NCBI GenBank assembly: GCA_963675425.1
Contig: OY776214.1
Coordinates: forward strand, 992,001-1,056,000
Reading direction: 5' to 3'
DNA from: Sporobacter sp963675425
GTDB lineage: Bacteria > Bacillota > Clostridia > Oscillospirales > Oscillospiraceae
DNA length: 64,000 nucleotides
Positions within the stretch are counted from its first letter, which is position 1; each line of letters opens with the position of its first letter. Below the pieces are notes generated by a model. The model was given only the letters and a program-made list of their open reading frames with translations, was not told the origin of the DNA and ran no database searches. A program made the position numbers and the translations under genes. This document shows positions 34,611 through 45,877 of the stretch, in pieces.

Positions 34611-34855
34611 ATGATTTGCGGGGTGTTTTGATATGATTCGTGGGGTATTTCACTATGATTTGCGGGGTTGGCATTCCGACACCCCGCAAACCACCCTGAA
34701 ATATAGGTCAAATATACCTGAAATCCAAAAAACCCTCAAAAACGGGCTCAAAACAGGTCTTTAAAAGCATTTCACTCGACCACTCACACTCCAAAATCGT
34801 ATTTCACTATGATTCGCGGGGTATTTCACCTATATTTTGACCTGATTTGCGGGGT
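34611..34855 (+). repeat. Iteron-like repeats, about 14 bp, helically phased
   Basis: ATGATT(T/C)G(C/T)GGGGT begins at 34611, 34633, 34655 and 34809, with CTGATTTGCGGGGT at 34842. An inverted copy (ACCCCGCAAACC) is at 34681. Spacings of 22, 22 and 33 bp are multiples of one helical turn. A 22-bp unit with GTATTTCACT between copies is repeated. Such arrays bind initiator or regulator proteins. Confidence 0.75.
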
Positions 34856-35320
34856 ATTTGCCCTCCAAGAGGCAAAACTCCTTTTTCGTTTCTGTTTGCA
34901 TGAATACTGTCTGCATATTCAACGACTACGCCCAATTTTGCCCACTGCCGCCGAGCCCGTTCCGGGGGAGGCGGCACATCGGGACCTAAAGCACTCCAGT
35001 TTTACCGGGTGTGCATATTTGCGCTCGGGAGTGAGCTACATAATTCTTGCGTTAGCAATAATTTGGAGCGAAGGGTGCGAGCGCATAATCGGTATTGTGC
35101 GGCCCACCTGTCAGCCAGCACATTTATGGCTTGTTATTTCGCAGACCCCATTGTCCCTCAATCTGACTACCCTACATTCCCTGCTGGTAGGCTATACTAC
35201 ACCGGAACCCCCTCGCCCCACTCACGATATTAGCAGGCTTATAAACAGGTGAAAAATGGGAAGATTAAGGACTTTCAAATAGCTATACATACTGTTAATA
35301 GTATATTTTTTGATTTTTCA
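34856..35320. other. Gene-poor stretch before the hsd operon
   Basis: Open frames here have no ribosome site and no protein-like composition. I see no RNA or repeat that I would name. Confidence 0.4.
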
Positions 35321-35349
35321 TTGCCTATATTTCGCTTCTGCGATATAAT
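35321..35349 (+). promoter_or_regulatory. Promoter of the restriction operon
   Basis: TTGCCT (35321-35326) and TATAAT (35344-35349) with a 17-bp spacer, 38 bp before the small HTH gene. Confidence 0.65.
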
Positions 35350-35387
35350 AAAACAAATACCACATTATTCCGGAGGAAATTCTCAAA

Positions 35388-35567
35388 ATGAACGGAATGA
35401 CAACAAAAGAAGCTGCCGAAAAATGGGGAATTACGCCGCGTCAGGTGCAGCTTCTGTGTGCCAAGGGCCGCATATACGGAGCCGCCCGTTTCGGGAATGC
35501 CTGGGTAATTCCTGCCGATGCGCAAAAGCCAAAAGATGGCCGGAGCGAGAAAAATATTGATAACTAA
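35388..35567 (+). CDS. Small helix-turn-helix protein heading the hsd operon
   Basis: 59 residues: MTTKEAAEKWGITPRQVQLLCAKGRIYGAARFGNAWVIPADAQKP, a MerR/excisionase-like winged helix-turn-helix. GGAGGA precedes ATG 35388, with a second in-frame ATG 9 bp on. It ends 32 bp before hsdM and shares its promoter. Proteins of this kind often precede type I restriction genes in Firmicutes and may time their expression. Confidence 0.7.
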   Translation: MNGMTTKEAAEKWGITPRQVQLLCAKGRIYGAARFGNAWVIPADAQKPKDGRSEKNIDN

Positions 35568-35599
35568 CATTTAAATAAATCGACAAGGGAAGCGCACAC

Positions 35600-37064
<1,465 letters not shown>

Positions 37065-37072
<8 letters not shown>

Positions 37073-38243
37073 GTGGCAGATGGTACGGCTGGGGGATGTG
37101 TGTGACGTCCGTGATGGAACACATGATTCTCCCAAATACGTCTATGGCAGTGGTTATCCACTTGTTACATCTCAAAATGTAACCGATGGCTATTTGGATT
37201 TTACAAATGTTAATTTCATATCTATAAAAGATTATGAAATGATTGATAAACGCTCACATGTGGATAATGGCGATATCATTATGCCAATGATAGGAACAAT
37301 AGGAAAGCCAGTTATTGTTCAGAAAACCATTGACTTTGCAATTAAAAATCTTGCTCTTATTAAATTTTATAATAACGATGTACTGAATAAGTTTATTTTT
37401 TACTATCTTAATAGTTCATCTTTCCTGCATTATGTTAATAACGAAAATAGGGGTGGAACACAAAAATTTTTATCATTAAAAAGCATAAGAGGTTTTCCCT
37501 TATTGTTGCCCTCGCTGGATGTCCAGCAAAAGATTGCCGATGTGCTGGACAAAGCCTCCGCGCTCATTGAGCTGCGCCGCGCCCAACTGGACAAGCTGGA
37601 TTTGCTCATCAAATCGCAATTTGTTGAGATGTTTGGGGACCCGGTAATGAATCCAATGGGATGGAACACTGCAACGGTCGGAAACGTTTGTGCTCAAATA
37701 ATAGGCGGTGGGACTCCATCAAAGAAACATCCCGAGTATTTTACTGGCCATATCCCTTGGGTAAGCCCAAAAGATATGAAATCACAGACAATATCGGATA
37801 GCATTGACCATATTACCGAAGAAGCCATCAATAATAGTTCAACAAAGCTTGTCCCCGCCAATTCTGTCCTTATGGTAATAAGGAGTGGCGTTTTGAAGCA
37901 TGATTTACCATTAGCTATTAATACAGTACCGGTTGCTGTTAATCAGGATATGAAGGTATTTATCCCCAGCAAGCAAATAACTTCATCGTTCTTGTTGCAA
38001 TTATTTAGTGCTCATGAACCATACTTGCTAAGTACTGTAAGAGCTGTCACAGCTGATAATATTGAGTTTAGTGTGATAAGAGATATGGTGATAATAGTTC
38101 CACCTATCATGAGGCAAAACCAGTTTGCGTCTTTCGTCCAACAGGCCGAAAAAACGAAATTAGCTATTCAGCAATCCCTATCTAAACTTGAACTTAACTA
38201 TAAATCCCTGATGCAGAAGTGCTTTCGGGGCGAGATATTCTGA
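37065..38243 (+). CDS. hsdS: Type I restriction-modification, specificity subunit
   Basis: 392 residues from ATG 37065, inside the hsdM end, with GGAGGAG upstream. Two target-recognition domains: about 1-150 (WQMVRLGDVCDVRDGTH) and about 205-350 (WNTATVGNVCAQIIGGGTPSK). Each is followed by a conserved helix (LPSLDVQQKIADVLDKASALIELRRAQLDKLDLLIKSQFVEMFG, and the C-terminal LAIQQSLSKLELNYKSLMQKCFRGEIF). The first half is markedly more AT-rich than hsdM, the usual sign of exchanged recognition domains. The target sequence cannot be predicted by reading. Confidence 0.93.
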
Positions 38244-38267
38244 CATCAATTGCGAGGTGACGTGTCC

Positions 38268-41200
38268 ATGGGCACCAACTTTGATTTTCTGTTAAATGAC
38301 CCGCAGTTTGAGCCCTTTGCCGAGGCGGCCGTCTCGGCGGAGCGGGTGCTGCCTATTTCACCTGCCCTGTGCGCCACCGCGTGCCGGGCGGCGCTGGAAT
38401 TTGCAATCAAGTGGGTCTACAGTGTGGACAAGACGCTTAAAAGGCCTTACGAAGATAAGCTGGTTACCCTCATCAGCACAGAAGACTTCAAGGACTTGTT
38501 ACCCAACGGCCTGTTTCCGAAGCTCACCTACCTGCGCAAGGTCGGGAACAACGCTACTCACAATCCCAAAAGCGTCAGCCGCGACCAGGCGGTGCTGGCG
38601 CTTCAAAACCTCCACAGCTTTCTGGATTTCGTCGCCTACTGCTACGGTAAAGACTACATAGAGACAACGTTTGACAAAGCTCTGCTGGAGGCAAAGCCCG
38701 AGCCTGAAGTCGTACCGGTCACAACCCCCGCCACCGAAGAGGTGGATTTCAAGACACTGCTTGACGAGAATTTCCCCAAGCAGGAAAAGCTCACCAAGCG
38801 GCGTATCGCCCAGTTGAAGCAGGGCTATACCGTGAAGCCCATGGATATGACCGAGGCCGAAACCCGCAGGGCCTATATCGACGTGATGCTGCAGGACGCC
38901 GGATGGCAGCGCGGGCCGAACTGGGTTGAAGAATATCCCATCGCGGAGATGCCCAACAAGTCCGGGAAAGGCGCCGCGGACTATGTGCTTCTGGGGGACA
39001 ACGGCCTTCCGCTGGCCGTGATTGAGGCCAAGCGCACCAGCGTCAATGTGGAAAAGGGCCGCCAGCAGGCGGTGCTTTACGCCGATTATCTGGAGAAAAA
39101 GCTCGGCCAGCGGCCCATTATATTCATGACCAACGGCTACGAGACCCGTGTCTGGAGCGACAGATACTATCCGGAGCGGCTGGTTTCCGGCATCTACTCC
39201 AAACGGGACCTGGAAAAAGAGTTCAACCAAATGAAAAGCCGCGCCGCTTTGAGCGCGGTGCGGGTCAATGATAAAATTGCGGACCGCTATTATCAAAAGG
39301 AAGCCATACAGGCGGTGTGCGACGCGTTCGATCAGCGCAACCGCCGCAAAGCGCTCTTAGTCATGGCTACCGGCAGCGGAAAGACGCGGACCATTATCGC
39401 GCTGGCGGATATCCTAATTCGCCATGGATGGGTGAAAAATCTGCTGTTTCTGGCAGATCGCAACGCGCTCGTAACCCAGGCCAAGCGCGCCTTCCACAAC
39501 CTGCTGCCCGACCTTTCCCTGTGCAACCTCACGGAGGGCAAGGAGGAGGCCAGCGCCCGCGCGGTGTTTTCCACCTACCAAACCATGATGAACTGCATTG
39601 ACGCCACTCGGGACAAGCAGGGGGACCGGCTGTTCACGCCGGGCCACTTTGACCTGATTGTCGTAGACGAAGCCCACCGCAGCATTTACAACAAATATAA
39701 GGATATCTTTACATACTTCGATGCGCTTCTGGTGGGTCTGACGGCTACGCCGAAGGATGAAATCGATAAGAACACCTATGGAATTTTCGACCTGGAGTCC
39801 GGCGTGCCAACCTACGGCTATGAGCTTTCGCAGGCGGTAAAAGACGGTTATCTCGTGGATTTTCTGTCCATTGAAACGGAACTGAAATTCATGACCACGG
39901 GGATTTCCTATGAGGAGCTTTCACCGGAGGAGCAGGAGGAATATGAAAACACCTTTACCGATGAGGACGGCAATCTGCCGGAATCCATTGATTCCAGCGC
40001 TCTCAACGAAAGGATTTTTAACAGCGATACGATAAAAAAAGCACTGCACGTCCTGATGACACACGGTCAGCGGGTGGAATTCGGCGAGAAAATCGGCAAG
40101 ACCATCATCTTTGCGAAAAACCACAATCACGCAGAAAAGATACTTGAGGTGTGGAATAATGAATTTCCCGATTATCCAACCCACTACACGCGGGTAATCG
40201 ATAACTATACCAACTATGCGCAAAGCCTGATTGACGATTTTTCCGATAAAGAAAAATTGCCTCAAATAGCCATTTCGGTGGACATGCTGGATACCGGCAT
40301 CGACGTTCCTGAGATTCTGAATCTGGTTTTTTTCAAGCGAGTCATGAGCCGCGCCAAGTTCTGGCAGATGATTGGCCGGGGCACCCGCACCTGTGAGGGC
40401 CTAATTGACGGCAAGGACAAACCGCAGTTTTATATTTTTGATTTGTGCGGCAATTTTGACTTTTTCCGTCTTCATGCCAAAGGACGCGAGGCTGGAACGG
40501 TCAGCACGCTGCAGGAGCGGATGTTTAACATCAAGCTCGAAATGGCATACAAACTGCAGGAGATTGCTTTTCAGACTGATGCGCTCAAAGCCTACCGTAA
40601 GGAATTAGTGCAGGACTTGGCGGCGCAGGTCAGTGCCCTGCCGCGAGACAATTTCGCCGTAAAGCAGCATCTGCTCGTGATTGACAAATTTAAGTCCGAG
40701 GATGATTTCAACGCTCTAACCTATGAAAATACGCTGCAAATTGCCGAACATATTGCTCCGCTTGTATCGCCAACGAGCGAGGATATTTCAGCAGCCAGAT
40801 TTGATATGCTGATCTATCAGATAGAGCTGGCTATGCTCGCACAAAAGAGCTGTAAACGAGCAAAAAACGATGTTATCCGAAAAGCAGCAGAGCTTTCCAA
40901 ATTCGGAACCATCCCGGCTGTCGCCCGGGAGCAGGAGCTGATTGAGCAAATCGTACATAACGCGTTGCTGGAGCGGGCCGGTATTTCGGATTATGAGGAG
41001 ATCCGCAAAAAGCTGCGGGGCTTAATCAAGTTCATTCCCGAAAATGAGAGGATTCGCTACGACACCGACTTCACCGATGATATCCTGTCAATGGAATGGA
41101 ACGAGTCACAGCTGGACAACGACGATTTGGCTAATTACAAGAAAAAGGTTAACTACTATATCCTTCAACACCAGGATATCCCGGCTATTGCAAAGCTGAA

Positions 41201-41591
41201 GGGGAATCAGCCCCTCACACCGGAAGACGTGAGCACACTGGAGGAAATTTTGTGGGGCGAACTGGGCACCAGAGAACAGTATGACGCGCAGTACGGCAAA
41301 ACGCCGCTGGGCGAGCTTGTGCGCTCTATTGTTGGGCTCAGCCAGAAAGCGGCTAACGAGGCCTTCTCCCGCTTCCTGAACAATGTTGGACTCGACAGCC
41401 AGCAGATGTATTTCGTCCGGCAGGTGGTCAATTATATCGTGAAAAACGGCATGATGAAAGACCTGTCCGTATTACAGGAAAGCCCCTTTACCGATATGGG
41501 CAGTATCAGCGAGCTGTTTGACGATGTGGCGGTGTTTATGGATTTGCGGGTTGTGATTGAGAGTATTAATAAAAATGCATTGGTGGCGTAG
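38268..41591 (+). CDS. hsdR: Type I restriction enzyme, motor/nuclease subunit
   Basis: 1107 residues from ATG 38268 (GAGGTGA 7 nt upstream). A DUF4145-like domain occupies about 1-130. The PD-(D/E)xK nuclease is at about 235-260 (ADYVLLGDN, VIEAK: Asp238, Glu253, Lys255). The helicase has ATGSGKT (367-373), VVDEAH (467-470), SAT-like VGLTATP and the motif VI region IGRGTRTC. The EcoEI-type C-terminal domain follows. All key residues are present, so the enzyme should cut unmodified DNA after translocation. The layout is that of the type IB (EcoEI) family. Confidence 0.93.
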   Translation: MGTNFDFLLNDPQFEPFAEAAVSAERVLPISPALCATACRAALEFAIKWVYSVDKTLKRPYEDKLVTLISTEDFKDLLPNGLFPKLTYLRKVGNNATHNPKSVSRDQAVLALQNLHSFLDFVAYCYGKDYIETTFDKALLEAKPEPEVVPVTTPATEEVDFKTLLDENFPKQEKLTKRRIAQLKQGYTVKPMDMTEAETRRAYIDVMLQDAGWQRGPNWVEEYPIAEMPNKSGKGAADYVLLGDNGLPLAVIEAKRTSVNVEKGRQQAVLYADYLEKKLGQRPIIFMTNGYETRVWSDRYYPERLVSGIYSKRDLEKEFNQMKSRAALSAVRVNDKIADRYYQKEAIQAVCDAFDQRNRRKALLVMATGSGKTRTIIALADILIRHGWVKNLLFLADRNALVTQAKRAFHNLLPDLSLCNLTEGKEEASARAVFSTYQTMMNCIDATRDKQGDRLFTPGHFDLIVVDEAHRSIYNKYKDIFTYFDALLVGLTATPKDEIDKNTYGIFDLESGVPTYGYELSQAVKDGYLVDFLSIETELKFMTTGISYEELSPEEQEEYENTFTDEDGNLPESIDSSALNERIFNSDTIKKALHVLMTHGQRVEFGEKIGKTIIFAKNHNHAEKILEVWNNEFPDYPTHYTRVIDNYTNYAQSLIDDFSDKEKLPQIAISVDMLDTGIDVPEILNLVFFKRVMSRAKFWQMIGRGTRTCEGLIDGKDKPQFYIFDLCGNFDFFRLHAKGREAGTVSTLQERMFNIKLEMAYKLQEIAFQTDALKAYRKELVQDLAAQVSALPRDNFAVKQHLLVIDKFKSEDDFNALTYENTLQIAEHIAPLVSPTSEDISAARFDMLIYQIELAMLAQKSCKRAKNDVIRKAAELSKFGTIPAVAREQELIEQIVHNALLERAGISDYEEIRKKLRGLIKFIPENERIRYDTDFTDDILSMEWNESQLDNDDLANYKKKVNYYILQHQDIPAIAKLKGNQPLTPEDVSTLEEILWGELGTREQYDAQYGKTPLGELVRSIVGLSQKAANEAFSRFLNNVGLDSQQMYFVRQVVNYIVKNGMMKDLSVLQESPFTDMGSISELFDDVAVFMDLRVVIESINKNALVA

Positions 41592-41670
41592 GTGAAATGC
41601 CAAATAAGACGTTATTTCTTTTTGGTATTTGGAAAGGCTTAGGTAAATAATGCAGTTAAGGAGACTTTAA

Positions 41671-42903
41671 ATGGCTGGCTATTTTTCTTTTACTACTGCT
41701 GAGCAAAAATATCTCGATGAAGTTAACAACGCAAATAACACTATATTATCACCATATGCTTCTCACAATGCAAATGCTTGTCGTGTAAAGAGACATATGC
41801 CAAGATTTGATATAATTAGACCACCTTATTCGTATGATGTTGACTGCATCATTCATAATCCGCTGTATAACAGATATGCAGATAAAACACAGGTGTTCTC
41901 ATTTTACAGAAATGATGATTTAACGCGACGCGCACTTCATGTCCAATTTGTATCAAAAATCGCGAGAACAATCGGTCGGGGATTGCGACTTAATCTTGAC
42001 CTGATTGACGCAATTGCACTTGGACATGATATGGGGCATACTCCATTTGGTCATAAGGGCGAGACTTTCTTAAGCGAAAATTATCAATCGGGAACTCGTA
42101 CACGAGGCGGAATTGTAAGATATTTTAATCATAACGTTCATAGCACACGCATTTTCCGCTATATTCTGTAATCAAATCTGACGCTGCAAACGCTTAGCGG
42201 GATTCTCTCACATAACGGAGAAAAAGTCTGCAAGGAATACGCTCCTTCAGATTTAAGCTCTTTTAAAGAGTTCGATGACATTTTAGAGAAATGCTATCTT
42301 AGCGATGGCTTTCACAAGTTGCTTCACCCAAACACTTTGGAAGGCTGCGTTGTGCGAGTCAGCGACATGATTGCATATGCAGGCAAGGACCGCCAGGACC
42401 TATACAAAGCGAAGCTGATAACAAAAAAGAAATTCGAGGAGAAGCGCCTAATTGGTACGGTTAACAGTGATATAATTTCAAATGTTGTTGTTAATCTTAT
42501 TAAGAATAGTATCGATTCCCCATCACTTAACATGGATGAGGAAGTATTTACTGACCTTAAGGATTTAATTGATGAAAACAACGAAGTTATATATCAGAAT
42601 GAGCTGTTAAATGAACCATATAATGAAGTTGTGCGCCCGCTAATGACTCTATTATATGATAGACTTATTTACGACATCGAAAGCAAGGACTATGAATCTC
42701 CTGTGTTTAAACACTATTTGAACGACGGTATACAAGGTAGTATTTATCGAGAACCGAAGCATCGATATATTATTGCCTCGTCGGATGACATAGTCACAGA
42801 TTTTATTGCCAGTATGACAGATGATTATTTTATAGATATTTGTAAATTTCTTCAACTAAATAACGAGATAGTTAAGAAACTTAGGTATCATGAATATTTT
42901 TAA
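41671..42903 (+). pseudogene. dGTPase-like HD protein with an in-frame stop
   Basis: A 410-codon frame interrupted once by TAA at 42169-42171. The sequence before (FNHNVHSTRIFRYIL) and after (SNLTLQTLSGILSHNG) continues without any shift: the next ATG, at 42319, is in the same frame. The HD motif (His119-Asp120 in ALGHDMGHTPFGHKGE) lies in the first part. Family members hydrolyse dGTP to deoxyguanosine and triphosphate; some protect against phage by draining dNTPs. As it stands, a 166-residue and a 194-residue product, or read-through, are possible. No ribosome site is clear for the second part. Confidence 0.85.
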
Positions 42904-43121
42904 TGATGAAAAAACAACTAAGGGCGGTCGACCCGCAAGCATATTGAACAAGGCCTTAGAAGTGAATATTTTATATATTGAATTGAGTATAATCAATCCA
43001 AAATTTGGGTATTACATGGTATTCCGAGATTAGCAGATGAAATTCGATAGTGTCATATAGACGATGCTATAGAGAAAAACGGCAGGGAACTTGAAGTTCC
43101 CTGCCACCTTCGAAAGTTCTT
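42904..43121. other. Short gap, no feature seen
   Basis: No ORF or strong repeat between the broken dGTPase gene and the DUF2188 operon end. Confidence 0.4.
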
Positions 43122-43382
43122 TTACGCCACAGAGTACTCTTTCCACGGAATCCTGCCAATGGAAACTTGTGACAGAAAGTTAACGATATCTTTTCTACCG
43201 TAATAAGTGGGTACTCCTCTCGAATCTTGCGCCATCAGAATAATCGGGATTCTTCCAAAGGCGCTATATCCGAAATTCTGCATCTGCGCTTTATCATTTG
43301 CGCTTTGCAGGACATAGGGCTTAACGATAACTATCCCGAAAGTCACGCCTTGCTCTTTTATAACAGCCCCTTGAAATCTCAT
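43122..43382 (-). CDS. Small conserved-looking protein, 86 residues
   Basis: Starts at ATG 43382 (MRFQGAVIKEQGVTFGIVIVKPYVLQSANDK) with GGTGGAG upstream. It lies 10 bp after the DUF2188 gene, same operon. A central GYSAFGRIPIILMAQDSRGVPTYYGRKDIVNFLSQ suggests a small alpha/beta fold. I do not recognise the family. Confidence 0.6.
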   Translation of the reverse strand: MRFQGAVIKEQGVTFGIVIVKPYVLQSANDKAQMQNFGYSAFGRIPIILMAQDSRGVPTYYGRKDIVNFLSQVSIGRIPWKEYSVA

Positions 43383-43392
43383 TGTCTCCACC

Positions 43393-43614
43393 CTAACCTT
43401 TAGGCGGAAAAGGGTCGTTCCCATGACTGTCGCGAGACTGGATACGCCCGTCCGCTCCGTGAATAAAAAACTCGGAGTTCTGGTTCTGGCTGACAGTTCG
43501 ACCATAATCGACAGCAGGTTGCTTGGTATCGAAATGTTTAATGGCTCGCTCCCCACCACCGACTTTAACGTCCCAACCGCCGTCGGGATTGTGTACTATA
43601 TGATGTGTTTTCAT
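43393..43614 (-). CDS. DUF2188-family protein
   Basis: 73 residues: HIVHNPDGGWDVKVGGGERAIKHFDTKQPAVDYGRTVSQNQNSEFFIHGADGRIQSRDSHGNDPFPPKG, an excellent fit to DUF2188, whose members end in GNDPxPPKG. The function of the family is unknown. Start at ATG 43614; an in-frame ATG 15 bp earlier overlaps the ribosome site. Confidence 0.8.
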   Translation of the reverse strand: MKTHHIVHNPDGGWDVKVGGGERAIKHFDTKQPAVDYGRTVSQNQNSEFFIHGADGRIQSRDSHGNDPFPPKG

Positions 43615-43655
43615 AATAATTAACCTCATATCTTAAAATTCTATACGGTAATTAT

Positions 43656-43823
43656 TTGACAAACCTCTTGTAAATCTTCCATAAATAAAGTAAAATGCCA
43701 ACAGATGTGAAAGTGCGTCGTGGGTGTGGTAGCCCAAGATTCACAAGAAGAGCGCCTGACTACGAAATTACCGACCGTAGTCATGTTGTTCTACCGGGAA
43801 AGGTCGTTTATAACGGCCTTTTT
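43656..43823 (+). ncRNA. Candidate small structured RNA
   Basis: TTGACA at 43656-43661 and an ATAAAT-like -10 about 18 bp on predict a start near 43690. The transcript would contain a GACTACG/CGTAGTC hairpin (43757-43781) and end at a clear terminator (AAGGTCGTT with AACGGCCTT, then six T, 43800-43823). Open frames across it lack ribosome sites. I match it to no known RNA family. Confidence 0.5.
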
Positions 43824-44126
43824 TCATTTCTTGCATCCCACATACAACACATCCTTTCTTGCAAGGCCCAGCGGTGGTAGGCGCCACGACCTGCAACTTT
43901 CTATATGTTGTGGATAACTTCGACGGGAATGTTATCCAACTACAGTATAGAGTATAAACGGATATATTTGGATTGTCAAGCTATAATGTTAAAATAATTT
44001 GACACAATTCGTAATCTTGTGAACATATTTGAGCTGAGATGTCTAATTTGTTAAATATGTCAATTGATAAAAATAATAAGAGTTGTATACTAATGTTATA
44101 AAATAATGTACAAGAGGGGGGTCTGT
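43824..44126. other. Upstream region of the Xre/ImmA gene
   Basis: GGATAAC (43913-43919) and GTTATCC (43932-43938) form an inverted repeat about 190 bp before the regulator. The rest is AT-rich with no gene. Confidence 0.4.
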
Positions 44127-45386
44127 ATGGAAGTAGCAAAAGTCATAGCCGAAAACCTTCAGTATCTCCTTGATGATAGAAAGATATCTGTAACCGAGCT
44201 TGCAAACCATCTTGGAGTATCTCGGCAAACTATGACAAATTACCTTAAAGCGGTATCCGTAATAAATATCGAACAATTGGACTGTATCGCAAAGTACGTT
44301 AACGTTTCAGTAGAGCAGTTACTAACAAAACGAACCCGTGACGAACAGCCAGTGTTATTGTTTAGGACTGCACTTAATTATAAAGAATCTATTAATGAGA
44401 TACAGGAGATGATATTAAAGTACTTAAGTTGTTACGAAGACCTGGCGCGGTTGATTAATAAGAATATTTACTATTTTCCAGAGCAATACAATCTTTCACT
44501 TACAAATCAAAATAAGGTTATTGATATCAATTACGAGTGTCAAAATTATTTTGACCCCAAGCTTAAAATTGATGAGAATTTAGATAGAGATATCGGGCGA
44601 ATCGCCGAGGAACAACGTCGCTTACTCGGGTTGGGTGATAACGGAGCTATTTCGCTAATTTCTGCACTTACAGCCAGAGGCGTCAATGTTGTCTTCTTGG
44701 ATATGAGCAGTTCAGAAATATCAGGTTTATCTATTTGCGATGAAATACGCGGCTGTTATATATTTGTAAATACAAATGATGCTATTACTGTTGAGCGACA
44801 ATTATTTACTGTTGCTCATGAATTTGCTCATATTCTTTTACATCGACCAGTATATAAACGCAAGTTGAGACAATCATCAGAAAACGGAGAAAAGAAAAAC
44901 TTACTTGATTCCATGGCAGATTGTTTTGCTGGCTATTTGTTATGTCCCAAAGGTATTTTATCTGCTTATGAGAGCTTATTCCAAAATGTTAGAAATGACC
45001 TTAATGGAGTTTATAAAATAGCTGTATCGTTGAAATTACAACTGCAGATAAGTTTACAGTCTCTCTTGATGGGGCTGAAAAAATACGGATATATTAATAA
45101 CGCTGTTGTGAGTGAATATTATAAAATTGTAAAAAGTGATAATACTGACCGTAATGAACCACGTTCAATTAAAAATGACCCCATATTGGGAGAAACGTTT
45201 ATCAGAGAAAAGGATGCTGGTATACAAAGCATGTTACAAATTGCCCATTATCAGGGTAAACTTGAGGATGTTAAAGGTAGGGAAATTAAGACATATTTTA
45301 GCTGTCTGAATAATGAAATGAAGAATACGATAAGCAAATGGTCGAAAGAGCAAATAGATATTACTGAGGAACTCAATACATATTAG
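44127..45386 (+). CDS. Xre regulator fused to ImmA/IrrE-type metallopeptidase
   Basis: 419 residues from ATG 44127 (GAGGGGGG upstream; an earlier in-frame ATG is less likely). Helix-turn-helix at about 5-60 (SVTELANHLGVSRQTMTNYLKAV). Zinc-peptidase motif HEFAH at 231-235 followed by a helical domain with DSMADCFAGYLLCP. In ICEBs1, ImmA cuts the repressor ImmR to switch the element on. Here DNA-binding and protease parts are one protein, so it may act on itself or a separate repressor. Last intact gene of element B before the right end. Confidence 0.85.
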   Translation: MEVAKVIAENLQYLLDDRKISVTELANHLGVSRQTMTNYLKAVSVINIEQLDCIAKYVNVSVEQLLTKRTRDEQPVLLFRTALNYKESINEIQEMILKYLSCYEDLARLINKNIYYFPEQYNLSLTNQNKVIDINYECQNYFDPKLKIDENLDRDIGRIAEEQRRLLGLGDNGAISLISALTARGVNVVFLDMSSSEISGLSICDEIRGCYIFVNTNDAITVERQLFTVAHEFAHILLHRPVYKRKLRQSSENGEKKNLLDSMADCFAGYLLCPKGILSAYESLFQNVRNDLNGVYKIAVSLKLQLQISLQSLLMGLKKYGYINNAVVSEYYKIVKSDNTDRNEPRSIKNDPILGETFIREKDAGIQSMLQIAHYQGKLEDVKGREIKTYFSCLNNEMKNTISKWSKEQIDITEELNTY

Positions 45387-45784
45387 AAGAGAACGAACGA
45401 TGCATCTTGTTATCAACAAATATACCGTTTAATTTTCAAATACAAGTTGACTGTTGGATGTCGTCGTATAAAGTTTATAGGTTGTCGGGGATAAAATCCC
45501 CGTGGGAATGTTGCTATACCCACACCAATACGTTACTTATGGTCATTATCTTGGCATTTTTAAAGTTTTTAGCAATGGGTTTATATGAGCGAAAGAGCAA
45601 AGGAGTGATGCTTATGAATATAACCACTTTTACTGCGGCATTACTCGATACAATTTGGTCTATAAGTATTAGCTATTTGGGGATTAGCATATCCCCGAGA
45701 GCTTACAAACAGAGCTTGCATTGCACACAACCAGTAAGTGCAATTTTTACTCTTTGTATCCCTTAGAAGTGATTTCAAAATATG
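45387..45784. other. Right-end region of element B
   Basis: A 50-codon frame at 45614-45766 (MNITTFTAALLDTIW start) has AGGAGTG upstream and a hydrophobic middle. It could be a small membrane peptide, but is weak. Two short GGGGAT hairpins occur near 45489 and 45681. Nothing else is seen. Confidence 0.3.
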
Positions 45785-45829
45785 AGGGCGTATCTAAACT
45801 GGCATAGCAACAGTTAGACACGCCCTTTT
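45785..45829 (+). terminator. Terminator just inside the right end
   Basis: AGGGCGT-ATCTAAACTG pairs with CAGTTAGACACGCCCT, followed by TTTT. It abuts the attachment arm at 45830 and would insulate the element from asnB. Confidence 0.75.
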
Positions 45830-45877
45830 GGTTTACTTTTATAACCTTCCGGTCCAAAAGCGTCGGCATCCAACGCG
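45830..45877. other. attR: right junction of element B with asnB
   Basis: Element arm GGTTTACTTTTATAACC then TTCCGG, the TC at 45853-45854, then asnB sequence (CAAAAGCGTCGGC). CCTTCCGGTC is present at both asnB junctions. Combining this arm with the arm at attL rebuilds a 48-bp dyad equal in length and centre to the inner site. Confidence 0.85.

Noticed and set aside
34388..35252. Frames on both strands across the iteron-like repeats
   Set aside because: No ribosome site, composition unlike protein, and one begins inside a repeat.
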